DNA of 64,000 nucleotides from Stutzerimonas stutzeri TS44 (GTDB lineage Bacteria > Pseudomonadota > Gammaproteobacteria > Pseudomonadales > Pseudomonadaceae). Positions 38,228-50,081 of this stretch are shown here, one piece after another. Under the pieces are notes generated by a model. The model was given only the letters and a program-made list of their open reading frames with translations. It was not told the DNA's origin and did no database searches. The stretch's first letter is position 1; each line of letters starts with the position of its first letter. The position numbers and the translations under genes are program-made. The stretch spans positions 62,001-126,000 of the forward strand of contig AJXE01000004.1 in NCBI GenBank assembly GCA_000263395.1, in the 5' to 3' direction.

Positions 38228-38755
38228 ATGTTGAAAGGACCGATACCTCCGCACATTGATCCGCGCAAGTTTGCTGATCGGGCGGCTAGCCTTCAGGGCG
38301 AGCTGAACCTGTCGCAGCTTCAGCGGCTTGCTGAGTCTCTTGAAGACGATCAGGGTGTGGTGCGTGCCAGTTTTGCCTTCGGGCGCGACGAGCAGCGTAC
38401 TGTGGTTATCCATAGCCAGCTCGATGTTGACGTCAAGATGATTTGCCAGCGTTGTCTGGAGCCGGTTGTTCTGCCCATTCACAGCGAGTGCGACTACGCC
38501 GTTGTCAATGAGGGGTCGAGCAGCCAGCACCTGCCCAAGGGCTACGACGTGCTGGAAGTGGGAGAAGATCCTCTGGATCTGCTGGCGCTGGTCGAAGACG
38601 AGCTGTTGCTCGCTCTGCCGATTGTTCCACTCCATGACCCTGAAATTTGCCAGCCGCCGGTTGGGCCAGATGAGCCTGAGCCGAGTGAGGACGAGGTAAC
38701 GCGGTCCAACCCGTTCAGCGTACTGGCGCAGTTAAAGCGTGACCCAAACGTTTAG
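38228..38755 (+). CDS. YceD family protein (DUF177)
   Basis: A 175-residue protein, family YceD/DUF177, with the conserved C-x-x-C knuckle (MICQRCLEPV). E. coli YceD is needed for normal 23S rRNA accumulation and is always next to rpmF. The start MLKGPIPPHIDPRKFADRA is typical of Pseudomonas. The promoter upstream leaves almost no leader and no Shine-Dalgarno. It ends 12 bases before rpmF. Confidence 0.93.
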   Translation: MLKGPIPPHIDPRKFADRAASLQGELNLSQLQRLAESLEDDQGVVRASFAFGRDEQRTVVIHSQLDVDVKMICQRCLEPVVLPIHSECDYAVVNEGSSSQHLPKGYDVLEVGEDPLDLLALVEDELLLALPIVPLHDPEICQPPVGPDEPEPSEDEVTRSNPFSVLAQLKRDPNV

Positions 38756-38767
38756 GAGTTGATCCAA

Positions 38768-38950
38768 ATGGCTGTTCAGCAGAACAAAAAATCCCGTTCC
38801 GCTCGCGACATGCGTCGTTCCCACGATGCCCTGCAGGCGAACGCCCTGTCCGTGGAAAAGAGCACCGGTGAAGTCCACCTGCGTCACCACGTTTCTCCGG
38901 ACGGCTTCTACCGTGGTCGCAAGGTGGTCGACAAGGGCGCCGACGAGTAA
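38768..38950 (+). CDS. rpmF: 50S ribosomal protein L32
   Basis: A 60-residue ribosomal protein, starting [22 protein letters not shown]. An upstream in-frame TTG (38759) is not used, since AGGAG sits correctly for the ATG at 38768. The zinc-ligand Cys residues of L32 are absent, giving the Cys-free type. It is placed between yceD and plsX as usual, linking ribosome and fatty acid synthesis. Confidence 0.98.
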   Translation: MAVQQNKKSRSARDMRRSHDALQANALSVEKSTGEVHLRHHVSPDGFYRGRKVVDKGADE

Positions 38951-38953
38951 TCC

Positions 38954-40003
38954 TTGTCCGCTCCGGTCATCGCGATCGACGCAATGGGCGGGGACTTCGG
39001 TCCCCGTTGCATTGTTCCGGCCAGTCTGTCCTGCCTGGCTGAATCTTCCTCGCTGCATCTGGCCCTTGTCGGCCAATCCTCCCTTCTGGAACCTCTCATC
39101 GCCGAGCATTCATCGGTTGATCGCGCACGCCTGCAGATCGTCGATGCCGAGGACGTGATCGGTATGGCCGAGCGTCCGGCGCAGGCTTTGCGCGGCAGGT
39201 CGCAATCGTCGATGCGAATCGCGCTGGAACTCGTGCGTGACGGGCGGGCGCAGGCCTGTGTCAGTGCCGGTAATACCGGTGCCCTGATGGCACTGGCGCG
39301 ACAGGTGCTGAAAACCCTGCCGGGCATCGATCGACCCGCTATGGTTACTGCCATTCCGACGCGCGCAAACCCCTGCCTGTTGCTCGATCTGGGGGCGAAC
39401 GTCGATTGCAGTGCCGAGCAGTTGCAGCAGTTCGCGGTCATGGGGTCGGTCGCCGCGCAGGCGTTGGGCATCGAGCGACCTCGCGTTGCCCTGCTGAACA
39501 TCGGTATTGAAGAGGTGAAGGGCAATCAGCAGGTCAAGCTTGCCGCTGCCTTGTTGCAGCAGGTGCGGGGTCTCAACTTCATCGGCTTCATCGAGGGCGA
39601 TGGCCTGTATCGTGGCGAGGCGGATGTCGTGGTGTGCGACGGCTTCGTCGGCAATGCCTTGCTCAAGTCCAGCGAGGGCCTGGCGGAGCTGGTGATCACC
39701 CGGATGGAGGCGCTCTTTCGGCGATCGCTGGTTGCGCGCATCGTTGGCGGGCTGGCTTTGCCGATGTTGCGTCAACTGCGCGCGGAGCTGCGGCCGTCAC
39801 GCTACAACGGCGCCAGCTTTCTCGGCCTGCAGGGGATCGTGGTGAAAAGTCATGGCGCTGCCGGGGAGGCCGGTTTCAAGTCGGCCATCCTGCGTGCGGC
39901 CGAAGATATCGAGCACGACCTGGCGGGGCATCTGCGCGCGCGGCTGGCGCAGGTGCTGGAGCCTGGCGATGTGACCGCGCCGGGCAGCCGGCCATCCAAC
40001 TGA
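38954..40003 (+). CDS. plsX: Phosphate acyltransferase PlsX
   Basis: A 349-residue peripheral enzyme that converts acyl-ACP to acyl phosphate for phospholipid synthesis. Motifs: [10 protein letters not shown] at the N-terminus, [12 protein letters not shown], and [10 protein letters not shown]. The start codon is TTG at 38954, three bases after the rpmF stop; no ATG lies nearby in frame. It is in the fatty acid cluster before fabD. Confidence 0.96.
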   Translation: MSAPVIAIDAMGGDFGPRCIVPASLSCLAESSSLHLALVGQSSLLEPLIAEHSSVDRARLQIVDAEDVIGMAERPAQALRGRSQSSMRIALELVRDGRAQACVSAGNTGALMALARQVLKTLPGIDRPAMVTAIPTRANPCLLLDLGANVDCSAEQLQQFAVMGSVAAQALGIERPRVALLNIGIEEVKGNQQVKLAAALLQQVRGLNFIGFIEGDGLYRGEADVVVCDGFVGNALLKSSEGLAELVITRMEALFRRSLVARIVGGLALPMLRQLRAELRPSRYNGASFLGLQGIVVKSHGAAGEAGFKSAILRAAEDIEHDLAGHLRARLAQVLEPGDVTAPGSRPSN

Positions 40004-40066
40004 AATTCGCGACGCCTGCCAGCAGGCGTGTTCATCAGATGCACAGAACCATAAGAGAGCTGCTTC

Positions 40067-41005
40067 ATGTCCGCATCATTCGCTTTCGTCTTTCCCGGTC
40101 AGGGTTCACAGTCGCTCGGCATGCTCGCCGAGCAGGGCGCCCAGCAGAACCTCGTTCTCGACACGTTCGCCGAAGCATCGGCAGCGCTCGGTTACGACCT
40201 CTGGGCGTTGACCCAGCAAGGCCCTGAAGAACAACTGAATCAGACCGACAAGACCCAGCCCGCCATTCTGACGGCATCGGTGGCGCTGTGGCGTCTCTGG
40301 CTGGCCGAGGGCGGCGCACGTCCCGCCTTCGTTGCCGGGCACAGCCTCGGCGAGTATTCCGCGCTGGTCGCCGCCGGCAGCCTGCCGTTCGCCGACGCGG
40401 TGAAGCTGGTCGAGTTGCGTGGCCAGTTGATGCAGCAGGCGGTGCCGGCCGGGCAGGGCGGCATGGCGGCGATTCTGGGGCTGGAAGATGCCGACGTGCT
40501 GGCAGCCTGTGCCGAGGCGGCGCAGGGTGAAGTCGTCAGCGCGGTGAACTTCAACGCACCGGGACAGGTCGTGATCGCCGGCAGTGCAACAGCCGTCGCG
40601 CGCGCCATCGAGGCCTGCAAGGCGCGTGGCGCCAAGCGTGCGATGGCGCTGCCGGTGAGCGTGCCGTCGCATTGCGAGCTGATGCGTCCCGCGGCCGAGC
40701 GCTTCGCTGACGCGGTCGCCGCCATTGCCTGGCAGGCGCCGCAGATTCCGCTGGTGCAGAATGTCAGTGCAGCGGTCGTCGCCGACCTGCAGACCCTGCA
40801 GCGCGATTTGCTGGCGCAGCTCTACAGCCCGGTGCGCTGGGTCGAGTCGATGGTTGCGCTGGGCGAGCGTGGCGTGACCGACCTGGTCGAATGCGGTCCC
40901 GGCAAGGTGCTGTCCGGATTGAACAAGCGCTGCGTGAAGGGCATCAACACCTACAATCTCGACACCCCGGAAGCCTTCGCCGCCACCCGCGCTGCGCTGG
41001 CCTGA
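40067..41005 (+). CDS. fabD: Malonyl-CoA:ACP transacylase FabD
   Basis: A 312-residue enzyme that loads malonate onto ACP. The nucleophile Ser is in GHSLGEYSAL and the catalytic His in VPSHCELM. N-terminal FVFPGQGSQSLGML is the signature opening. In the 63-base plsX-fabD spacer lies a 7-base hairpin (40012-40029) without a T-run. fabG follows after 14 bases. Confidence 0.97.
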   Translation: MSASFAFVFPGQGSQSLGMLAEQGAQQNLVLDTFAEASAALGYDLWALTQQGPEEQLNQTDKTQPAILTASVALWRLWLAEGGARPAFVAGHSLGEYSALVAAGSLPFADAVKLVELRGQLMQQAVPAGQGGMAAILGLEDADVLAACAEAAQGEVVSAVNFNAPGQVVIAGSATAVARAIEACKARGAKRAMALPVSVPSHCELMRPAAERFADAVAAIAWQAPQIPLVQNVSAAVVADLQTLQRDLLAQLYSPVRWVESMVALGERGVTDLVECGPGKVLSGLNKRCVKGINTYNLDTPEAFAATRAALA

Positions 41006-41019
41006 TCAAGGAGAACATT

Positions 41020-41763
41020 ATGAATCTGCAAGGCAAGGTGGCGCTGGTCACTGGTGCGAGTCGTGGTATCGGTCAGGCCATTGCCCTGGAGCTGGGGCGC
41101 CAAGGCGCCATCGTCATCGGCACGGCCACGACGCCATCGGGTGCCGAGCGCATCGCCGAAACGCTGAAGGCCAACGGCATCGAAGGTGCCGGCCTGGTGC
41201 TCGATGTCGGCAACGACGAGTCGGTCAGCAGCACGCTGGAACACATTCAGCAACATCTCGGGCAGCCGGCCATCCTGGTCAACAACGCCGGTATCACGCG
41301 CGACAACCTGATGCTGCGCATGAAGGACGACGAGTGGTTCGACGTCATCAATACCAACCTCAACAGCCTGTACCGCCTGAGCAAGGCCGTGCTGCGCGGC
41401 ATGACCAAGGCACGCTGGGGACGCATCATCAACATCGGTTCGGTGGTGGGTGCAATGGGCAACGCGGGGCAGGTAAACTACGCCGCCGCCAAGGCCGGCC
41501 TGGAAGGTTTCAGTCGTGCCCTGGCGCGTGAGGTGGGGTCGCGCGGCATCACGGTCAATTCCGTGGCGCCGGGCTTCATCGATACCGATATGACACGTGA
41601 ATTGCCGGAAGCCCAACGCGATGCCTTGCTGGGTCAGATCCCGCTGGGGCGTCTCGGTCAGGCCGAGGAAATCGCCAAGGTCGTCGCCTTCCTGGCTTCG
41701 GACGGCGCTGCCTATGTCACCGGTGCCACGGTTCCGGTGAACGGCGGCATGTACATGAGTTGA
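41020..41763 (+). CDS. fabG: 3-oxoacyl-ACP reductase FabG
   Basis: A 247-residue short-chain dehydrogenase that reduces beta-ketoacyl-ACP with NADPH. Cofactor motif TGASRGIGQ, the NNAG motif in VNNAGITRDN, and catalytic Ser, Tyr and Lys in NIGSVVGAMGNAGQVNYAAAK are all in place. The start MNLQGKVALVTGA at 41020 follows AAGGAG. It is the last gene before acpP's own promoter. Confidence 0.98.
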   Translation: MNLQGKVALVTGASRGIGQAIALELGRQGAIVIGTATTPSGAERIAETLKANGIEGAGLVLDVGNDESVSSTLEHIQQHLGQPAILVNNAGITRDNLMLRMKDDEWFDVINTNLNSLYRLSKAVLRGMTKARWGRIINIGSVVGAMGNAGQVNYAAAKAGLEGFSRALAREVGSRGITVNSVAPGFIDTDMTRELPEAQRDALLGQIPLGRLGQAEEIAKVVAFLASDGAAYVTGATVPVNGGMYMS

Positions 41764-41846
41764 ATGTGACGCCGAGCGTGACTCGGCAGTCATAATGGCT
41801 GTTTTAATCGCTATAACCTGCGAAACGTTTATAGACAGATGGTTGG

Positions 41847-41870
41847 AAGTGGGCTCATGCTTGCCCGCTT
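41847..41870 (+). terminator. Hairpin between fabG and acpP, possible weak terminator
   Basis: An 8-base stem (AAGTGGGC with GCCCGCTT, one G-T pair) and 8-base loop lies 84 bases after fabG. It ends six bases before the acpP -35 and has no T-run, so attenuation rather than full termination is more likely. Confidence 0.35.
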
Positions 41871-41875
41871 TCAGC

Positions 41876-41903
41876 TTGAAATGCGGAAAACGCTTTCTAT
41901 ACA
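41876..41903 (+). promoter_or_regulatory. Predicted sigma70 promoter of acpP
   Basis: TTGAAA (41876-41881), 16 bases, TATACA (41898-41903). The spacer itself holds an inverted repeat GCG-GAAAA-CGC. The start would be near 41910, with a leader of about 44 bases ending in a clear AGGAG-type site. A separate strong promoter suits the abundance of acyl carrier protein. Confidence 0.7.
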
Positions 41904-41953
41904 CTACCGCGCAGACCAGCTGCCTGCTTTTTCCATAGGAGTGAAAACAAGGT

Positions 41954-42190
41954 ATGAGCACCATCGAAGAACGCGTCAAGAAAATCGTTGCCGAGCAACT
42001 TGGCGTTAAAGAAGAGGAAGTCACCAACAGCGCTTCCTTCGTCGAAGACCTGGGTGCCGACTCTCTTGACACCGTCGAGCTGGTGATGGCTCTGGAAGAG
42101 GAATTCGAGACCGAGATTCCGGACGAGCAAGCTGAGAAGATCACCACCGTTCAGGAAGCTATCGATTACATCAACGCGCACGCGCAGTAA
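41954..42190 (+). CDS. acpP: Acyl carrier protein
   Basis: A 78-residue acidic protein carrying the growing acyl chain on phosphopantetheine. The attachment Ser is in [19 protein letters not shown], about residue 37. It starts [19 protein letters not shown]. It has its own promoter upstream and a strong terminator downstream, so it can be made at a higher level than its neighbours. Confidence 0.98.
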
Positions 42191-42214
42191 GTTGTAATCC
42201 TGCTTCGGAACCAG

Positions 42215-42260
42215 GAAAAGCCGCACTGCCTTGCACGAGGTAGTGCGGCTTTTCTTTGAG
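42215..42260 (+). terminator. Rho-independent terminator after acpP
   Basis: A long stem (GAAAAGCCGCACT at 42215-42227 and its complement at 42242-42254), extended by CC/GG pairs beside a one-base mismatch, with an eight-base loop, lies 24 bases after acpP. TTTTC then TTTG follow. fabF beyond it probably depends on partial read-through or its own promoter. Confidence 0.85.
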
Positions 42261-42374
42261 AGTCGATTCGCGGTGCGGTGATACACACCTGCTGCAAGAC
42301 CGCGAATGTTCCCGCGCGTCATCGGAATGACCGGCGGGAGCTGAGCCAAACGTCAAGGTAATAGGAGAATTGCT

Positions 42375-43619
42375 GTGTCGCGTAGACGCGTCGTGGTTAC
42401 CGGTATGGGCATGCTATCGCCACTGGGCAACGATGTGCCGAGCAGCTGGCAGGGCATCCTGGCCGGCCGCAGCGGCATCGGCCTGATTGAACACATGGAT
42501 CTTTCCGCCTACTCCACGCGTTTCGGCGGCTCGATCAAAGGCTTCGAGGTCGAGCAATACCTGCCGGCCAAGGAAGCACGCAAGCTCGATCTGTTCATTC
42601 AGTACGGCCTCGCAGCCAGCTTCCAGGCGGTTCGTGATTCCGGTCTGGAGATCACCGACGCCAACCGCGAACGCATCGGCGTCGCCATGGGTTCCGGCAT
42701 CGGCGGGCTGACCAATATCGAAAACAGCTGCAAGGCGCTGATTGAACAGGGCCCGCGGCGTATCTCGCCATTTTTCGTTCCCGGCTCGATCATCAACATG
42801 GTGTCCGGTTTCCTGTCGATTCATCTGGGCTTGCAGGGACCCAACTATGCGATTGCTACCGCCTGCACCACCGGTACCCACTGCATCGGCATGGCCGCGC
42901 GCAACATCGCCTACGGCGAGGCGGACGTGATGGTCGCCGGCGGCTCGGAGATGGCGGCCAGCGGTCTGGGCATCGGCGGATTCGCCGCCGCGCGCGCGCT
43001 GTCGACGCGCAATGACGATCCGGCCGCCGCCAGTCGTCCGTGGGACCGGCAGCGTGATGGCTTCGTGCTGTCCGACGGTGCCGGCGCGCTGGTGCTCGAG
43101 GAGCTGGAGCACGCCAAGGCGCGCGGCGCGCACATCTATGCCGAGCTGATCGGGTTCGGTATGAGCGCCGATGCGTTTCACATGACCTCGCCGCCGGAGG
43201 ATGGTGCCGGCGCGGCACGTTGCATCCGCAACGCGCTGAACGATGCCCGGCTCAACGCCGCCGAGGTGCAGTACATCAATGCTCACGGCACTTCGACGCC
43301 GGCAGGCGACAAGGCCGAGGCTGCGGCGATTCGCAGCGTGTTCGGCGACCATGCCTACGAACTGTCCGTGAGTTCGACCAAGTCGATGGTCGGTCACCTG
43401 TTGGGGGCGGCCGGTGCGGTCGAGGCGATCTTCAGCGTGCTGGCGATTCGTGATCAGGTGGCGCCGCCGACCATCAATTTGGACGAGCCGGACGAGGGCT
43501 GCGATCTGGACTTCGTGCCGCACCAGGCCAAGCCGAGGCCGATCGATGTGGCGATTTCCAACTCGTTCGGTTTTGGCGGCACCAACGGCTCGCTGGTGTT
43601 CCGTCGGTTCGCCGAGTGA
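42375..43619 (+). CDS. fabF: Beta-ketoacyl-ACP synthase II
   Basis: A 414-residue condensing enzyme that extends acyl-ACP, responsible in part for temperature control of unsaturated chains. The Cys-His-His triad is visible: Cys in [10 protein letters not shown]..., His in [11 protein letters not shown], and His in [12 protein letters not shown]. The start is GTG at 42375 ([12 protein letters not shown]) after AGGAGA. It overlaps pabC by four bases. Confidence 0.98.
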   Translation: MSRRRVVVTGMGMLSPLGNDVPSSWQGILAGRSGIGLIEHMDLSAYSTRFGGSIKGFEVEQYLPAKEARKLDLFIQYGLAASFQAVRDSGLEITDANRERIGVAMGSGIGGLTNIENSCKALIEQGPRRISPFFVPGSIINMVSGFLSIHLGLQGPNYAIATACTTGTHCIGMAARNIAYGEADVMVAGGSEMAASGLGIGGFAAARALSTRNDDPAAASRPWDRQRDGFVLSDGAGALVLEELEHAKARGAHIYAELIGFGMSADAFHMTSPPEDGAGAARCIRNALNDARLNAAEVQYINAHGTSTPAGDKAEAAAIRSVFGDHAYELSVSSTKSMVGHLLGAAGAVEAIFSVLAIRDQVAPPTINLDEPDEGCDLDFVPHQAKPRPIDVAISNSFGFGGTNGSLVFRRFAE

Positions 43620-44433
43620 AACCCTGCTGGATCGACGGACAGCCTGCTACCGGGCTGCCCGTCGATGATCGTGGCTTGGCCTATGGCGATGGCCTGTTCG
43701 AGACGATTCGGGTCGAGCACGGCCAGCCGCAGTTGCTCGAGCGGCATCTGCAGCGTCTGGCCGAAGGTTGCCGGCGGCTGGCCATCCCCGCCGATCTGTC
43801 GCTTGTCAGGGCGGAGCTCCTGGCGTTCTGCGGCGAGCTTCACGCCGGCGTGGCCAAGCTCGTGGTCACTCGCGGCATCGGCCTGCGCGGTTACGCGCCC
43901 CCACAACCCTGCCATCCGCGGCGACTGCTGCTGGCCTCGGCGCTGCCGGCCTATCCGGCGCACAACCGGCAGGCAGGCGTACGTCTCTTCCCCTGTGCGA
44001 CGCGGCTTGCCGAGCAACCGCTGCTGGCGGGAGTCAAGCATCTCAATCGCCTGGAACAGGTGCTGGCACGTGCCGAGTGGCGGGATCCGGTGTATGCCGA
44101 AGGCCTGATGCGCGATGGCGCCGGGCGGGTGATCGAGGGGGTCTTCAGTAACCTGTTCATCGTGCGCGACGGCGTATTGCTCACGGCGGCGCTGCAGCGC
44201 TGTGGTGTCGCCGGCGTGATGCGCGCGGAACTCATCGAGCGGGCGCAGCAGCTGGGCATCGGCGTAGTGGTGCGCGATCTGGCGTACGAGGAGCTGTTGG
44301 CGGCCGACGAGGTATTTCTCTGCAACAGCCTCTACGGTATCTGGCCGGTGGCGGCGCTGGTCGAGCATGCCTGGCCGGTAGGGGCCCTGACCCGTAAACT
44401 GCAAGCGGCCATAGCCGACCTGTCGAGTGTGTC

Positions 44434-44437
<4 letters not shown>
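43616..44437 (+). CDS. pabC: Aminodeoxychorismate lyase PabC
   Basis: A 273-residue PLP enzyme of fold type IV that releases pyruvate from aminodeoxychorismate to give 4-aminobenzoate for folate. The PLP Lys is in [13 protein letters not shown] near residue 140, and the Glu of [20 protein letters not shown] is present. The N-terminus has [20 protein letters not shown] start overlaps fabF, and the gene overlaps mltG by four bases. The fabF-pabC-mltG-tmk-holB order is as in E. coli. Confidence 0.95.
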
Positions 44438-47109
<2,672 letters not shown>

Positions 47110-47161
47110 AATCCACTGCAACGCGGCTTGCGCCGGAGCGTCAACAATCCTAGGAAATCGC

Positions 47162-47518
47162 ATGAGCCTGCCAGCAAACCTCGGTCCGCGTAACGGCATC
47201 CTGTCCCTGACCATCAAGGACAAGTCCGTGCTGTATGCGGCGTTCATGCCTTTCATCAAGAACGGCGGATTGTTCATTCCGACGAACAAGAGCTACAGGC
47301 TCGGCGACGAGGTTTTCATGCTGCTCAACCTGATGGACGAGCCGGAGAAGATCCCGGTCGCCGGCAAGGTCGTGTGGATCACCCCCAAGGGCGCGCAGAG
47401 CAACCGTGCGGCCGGGGTCGGCGTGCAGTTCAATGACGGCGACGCCACGGCTCGCAACAAGATCGAGACCTACCTGGCCGGCGCGCTGAAATCCGATCGC
47501 CCGACCCATACCATGTGA
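47162..47518 (+). CDS. pilZ: Type IV pilus assembly protein PilZ
   Basis: A 118-residue protein, the founding PilZ. It lacks the N-terminal RxxxR cyclic di-GMP motif, as the true PilZ of Pseudomonas does; the domain starts LGPRNGILSLTIKDKSVL and ends with a short acidic/basic tail. It is needed for type IV pilus biogenesis and acts with PilB and FimX. It is 52 bases after holB. Its position between holB and tatD is conserved. Confidence 0.95.
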   Translation: MSLPANLGPRNGILSLTIKDKSVLYAAFMPFIKNGGLFIPTNKSYRLGDEVFMLLNLMDEPEKIPVAGKVVWITPKGAQSNRAAGVGVQFNDGDATARNKIETYLAGALKSDRPTHTM

Positions 47519-47603
47519 CCGGCGGGCACTGCACCGCCTCCAAGCCTGCACGCGTTTACCTTACAATCGCCGCCTTTCTCAGCCAGGCGATAAGCGATTT
47601 CCC

Positions 47604-48389
47604 ATGCTGGTAGATTCCCACTGTCATCTGGACCGACTCGATCTCGCCGCTCATGGCGGTTCGCTCGATGCTGCGCTGGACGCGGCGCGCGCGTACGGCG
47701 TCGGGCATTTCCTCTGTATCGGCGTCAGTGCGGACAATGCCGCCGCGGTCAAGGCCATCGCCGAGCGCCATGCCGATGTCGATTGCTCGATTGGCGTGCA
47801 TCCGCTGGATCTGCAGCCGCAAGCCCAGCCGGCACTGGACTGGCTGCTCGACGAACTGGCGCATCCGCGCGTGGTCGCTATCGGCGAAACCGGACTCGAT
47901 TACCACTACGAACCGCAGGCCGCCGAGCGGCAGCGCGAATCGTTCCGCCTGCATCTGCAGGCCGCGCAGATCACGGGCAAGCCGGTGATCGTGCACACCC
48001 GCGAAGCGCGCGCCGATACGCTGGCGCTGCTGCGCGAGGCTGCGTTGCCGCAGGCCGGCGTGCTGCACTGCTTCACCGAAGACTGGGACATGGCCAGGGC
48101 CGCGCTGGATCTGGGTTTCTACATTTCGCTGTCCGGGATCGTCACCTTCCGCAATGCCGATGCGCTGCGCGACGTGGCGCGGCGAATACCGGCCGACCGC
48201 CTGCTGGTGGAAACCGACGCACCGTACCTGGCGCCAGTGCCGCATCGGGGCCGGCCCAACCTGCCGCAGTACGTGCGTGAGGTCGCCGAATTCCTCGCGC
48301 AGTGGCGTGACGTACCATTCGAGCGCTTCGCCGAGCAGACCACGGCCAACTTCCGCCGGCTGTTCCCGCTGGCGCACGTCGCGCCTTGA
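47604..48389 (+). CDS. tatD: TatD-family hydrolase
   Basis: A 261-residue metal-dependent hydrolase. Metal ligands: DSHCHLD at the N-terminus, IGETGLDYHY, VIVHTREA, HCFTED and the final Asp in VETDAPYLAP. TatD enzymes act as 3'-5' DNases or D-aminoacyl-tRNA deacylase-like proteins; which role applies here is unclear. The gene is 85 bases after pilZ and precedes the permease. Confidence 0.9.
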   Translation: MLVDSHCHLDRLDLAAHGGSLDAALDAARAYGVGHFLCIGVSADNAAAVKAIAERHADVDCSIGVHPLDLQPQAQPALDWLLDELAHPRVVAIGETGLDYHYEPQAAERQRESFRLHLQAAQITGKPVIVHTREARADTLALLREAALPQAGVLHCFTEDWDMARAALDLGFYISLSGIVTFRNADALRDVARRIPADRLLVETDAPYLAPVPHRGRPNLPQYVREVAEFLAQWRDVPFERFAEQTTANFRRLFPLAHVAP

Positions 48390-48421
48390 TTGCACAGGGC
48401 TGCGCGGGCATGCAGGGCGTG

Positions 48422-48543
48422 TACAATGCGCGCCGTTCTGCTCATGGCGCGTGGCCATCCGAGCGCAATCCGCAGCGTCTCCAGACGCGGAGTATCGCCG
48501 CCGGCCCTATGTCGGCGGCCCCCCAACCGTCACAGAAGGTGAC
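48422..48543 (+). promoter_or_regulatory. Structured leader before the amino acid permease
   Basis: A TACAAT (48422-48427) without a clear -35 is followed by three hairpins: GCGTC/GACGC (48475-48488), GCCGCCG/CGGCGGC (48497-48519), and GTCAC-AGAAG-GTGAC (48529-48543). The last places the Shine-Dalgarno AGAAGG in its loop and stem, just before the ATG at 48547. Confidence 0.35.
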
Positions 48544-48546
48544 GCA

Positions 48547-49941
48547 ATGACTCGCGACACACTGCATACCGGCCCGCTCCAGCGTGGCCTGAAGAACCGC
48601 CACATCCAGCTCATCGCGCTCGGTGGCGCCATCGGTACCGGCCTGTTCCTGGGATCGGCCGGGGTGCTGCGCAGCGCCGGACCGTCGATGATCCTGGGCT
48701 ATGCCATCGGCGGCCTGATTGCCTTCCTGATCATGCGCCAACTCGGCGAGATGATCGTCGAGGAGCCGGTCGCCGGCTCGTTCAGCCATTTCGCCCATCG
48801 CTACTGGGGACCGTTCGCCGGTTTCATGTCGGGCTGGAACTACTGGGTGCTCTACGTTCTGGTCGGCATGGCCGAGCTGACGGCAGTCGGCAAGTACGTG
48901 CAGTTCTGGTGGCCGGAAATACCCACCTGGGCGACGGCGGCAGCCTTTTTCGTACTGATCAACCTGATCAACCTGACCAACGTGAAGGCGTTCGGCGAGG
49001 CTGAATTCTGGTTCGCCATCATCAAGGTCGCGGCAATCATCGGCATGATCGTGCTCGGGCTGTTCCTGCTGTTCAGCGGGCAGGGTGGGGAGCAGGCGAG
49101 CATCAGCAACCTGTGGAGCCACGGCGGGTTCTTCCCCAACGGTATTCAGGGCCTGGTCATGGCGCTGGCCATCATCATGTTCTCCTTCGGCGGACTGGAG
49201 CTGGTCGGGATCACCGCCGCGGAGGCAGCCGATCCGAAAACGGTGATTCCGAAGGCGATCAACCAGGTGGTCTATCGGATCCTGATCTTCTACATCGGCG
49301 CGCTCACCGTGCTGCTGGCGCTCTATCCCTGGGACAGCCTGCTGGAAACCCTGGGTTCGGCAGCCGACCCCTACAGTGGCAGCCCCTTCGTGCAGATCTT
49401 CTCGCTGATCGGCAGTGATACCGCCGCGCACCTGCTCAACTTCGTCGTGCTGACCGCCGCGCTGTCGGTCTACAACAGCGGCGTGTATTGCAACAGCCGC
49501 ATGCTCTACGGGCTGGCCGAGCAGGGCGACGCGCCCCGGGCCTTGCTCAAGATCAACCGGCGGGGCGTGCCGGTGCTGGCGATCGGCGTCTCGGCGGCGG
49601 TAACGCTGCTCTGCGTGGTGGTCAACTACCTGGCCCCGCAGAATGCGCTCGAACTGTTGATGTCGCTGGTGGTGGCCTCGCTGGTAATCAACTGGGCGAT
49701 GATCAGCCTGGCGCATCTGAAATTCCGCAAGGCGATGCAGCAACGCGGCGTCGAGCCCAGTTTCAAGGCATTCTGGTTCCCGTTCAGCAATTACCTGTGC
49801 CTGGCGTTCGTGGTCGTCATCCTGACCATCATGCTGTTCATTCCGGGTATCCGCCTGTCGGTGTACGCCATTCCGTTCTGGGTGGCCTTCCTCGGCCTGT
49901 GCTTTCAGATCCGCCGCACGCGTGTCGCCCGGACGGCCTGA
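48547..49941 (+). CDS. Amino acid permease, aromatic (AroP/PheP type)
   Basis: A 464-residue, 12-helix permease of the AAT family. The N-terminus LQRGLKNRHIQLIALGGAIG, then IMRQLGEMIVEEPVAGSFSHFA and FSFGGLELVGITAAEA, closely resembles E. coli PheP and AroP. It takes up Phe, Tyr or Trp by proton symport; exact specificity is inferred. The ATG at 48547 is used; longer frames upstream run into tatD. It is followed immediately by a small-RNA locus on the other strand. Confidence 0.85.
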   Translation: MTRDTLHTGPLQRGLKNRHIQLIALGGAIGTGLFLGSAGVLRSAGPSMILGYAIGGLIAFLIMRQLGEMIVEEPVAGSFSHFAHRYWGPFAGFMSGWNYWVLYVLVGMAELTAVGKYVQFWWPEIPTWATAAAFFVLINLINLTNVKAFGEAEFWFAIIKVAAIIGMIVLGLFLLFSGQGGEQASISNLWSHGGFFPNGIQGLVMALAIIMFSFGGLELVGITAAEAADPKTVIPKAINQVVYRILIFYIGALTVLLALYPWDSLLETLGSAADPYSGSPFVQIFSLIGSDTAAHLLNFVVLTAALSVYNSGVYCNSRMLYGLAEQGDAPRALLKINRRGVPVLAIGVSAAVTLLCVVVNYLAPQNALELLMSLVVASLVINWAMISLAHLKFRKAMQQRGVEPSFKAFWFPFSNYLCLAFVVVILTIMLFIPGIRLSVYAIPFWVAFLGLCFQIRRTRVARTA

Positions 49942-50054
49942 AAAAAAACCCGGTTTCCTGAACGGAGAACCGGGTCAAGACCATTAGGAGTATGAGAGCG
50001 TGTTCCTCACGCTCTCAGCTGGTCAGGCAGTGGGGGGAATGCCTCACCAGTGTT
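49941..50054 (-). ncRNA. rgsA: Small RNA, RgsA (P16)-like
   Basis: Read on the minus strand from about 50054 there are two strong hairpins and a classic terminator. Stem 1 is 50046-50050/50019-50023 extended by AGGCA/TGCCT around one mismatch; stem 2 is a perfect 9-base GAGAGCGTG/CACGCTCTC pair (49994-50016) with GGA in its loop. The terminator stem ACCCGGTT/AACCGGGT (49948-49975) is followed by eight T. The length of about 114 fits RgsA (about 120), an RpoS-dependent RNA of pseudomonads which, as I recall, lies next to tatD in P. aeruginosa (PA2958.1). The upstream CTAATACT resembles a sigmaS -10. Identity rests on position, size and structure, not sequence comparison. Confidence 0.6.
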
Positions 50055-50058
50055 CTCA

Positions 50059-50066
50059 AGTATTAG
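50059..50066 (-). promoter_or_regulatory. Candidate sigmaS-type -10 of the small RNA
   Basis: CTAATACT on the minus strand, followed by TTGAG, resembles the sigmaS -10 CTATACT. No consensus -35 precedes it. The predicted start is at about 50053-50054. Confidence 0.45.
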
Positions 50067-50081
50067 CCTGTTCGAAAGATT

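Noticed and set aside
41882-41897. Inverted repeat in the acpP promoter spacer as a specific repressor site
   Set aside because: Arms of three bases are too short for support, and no regulator of this kind is known for acpP.
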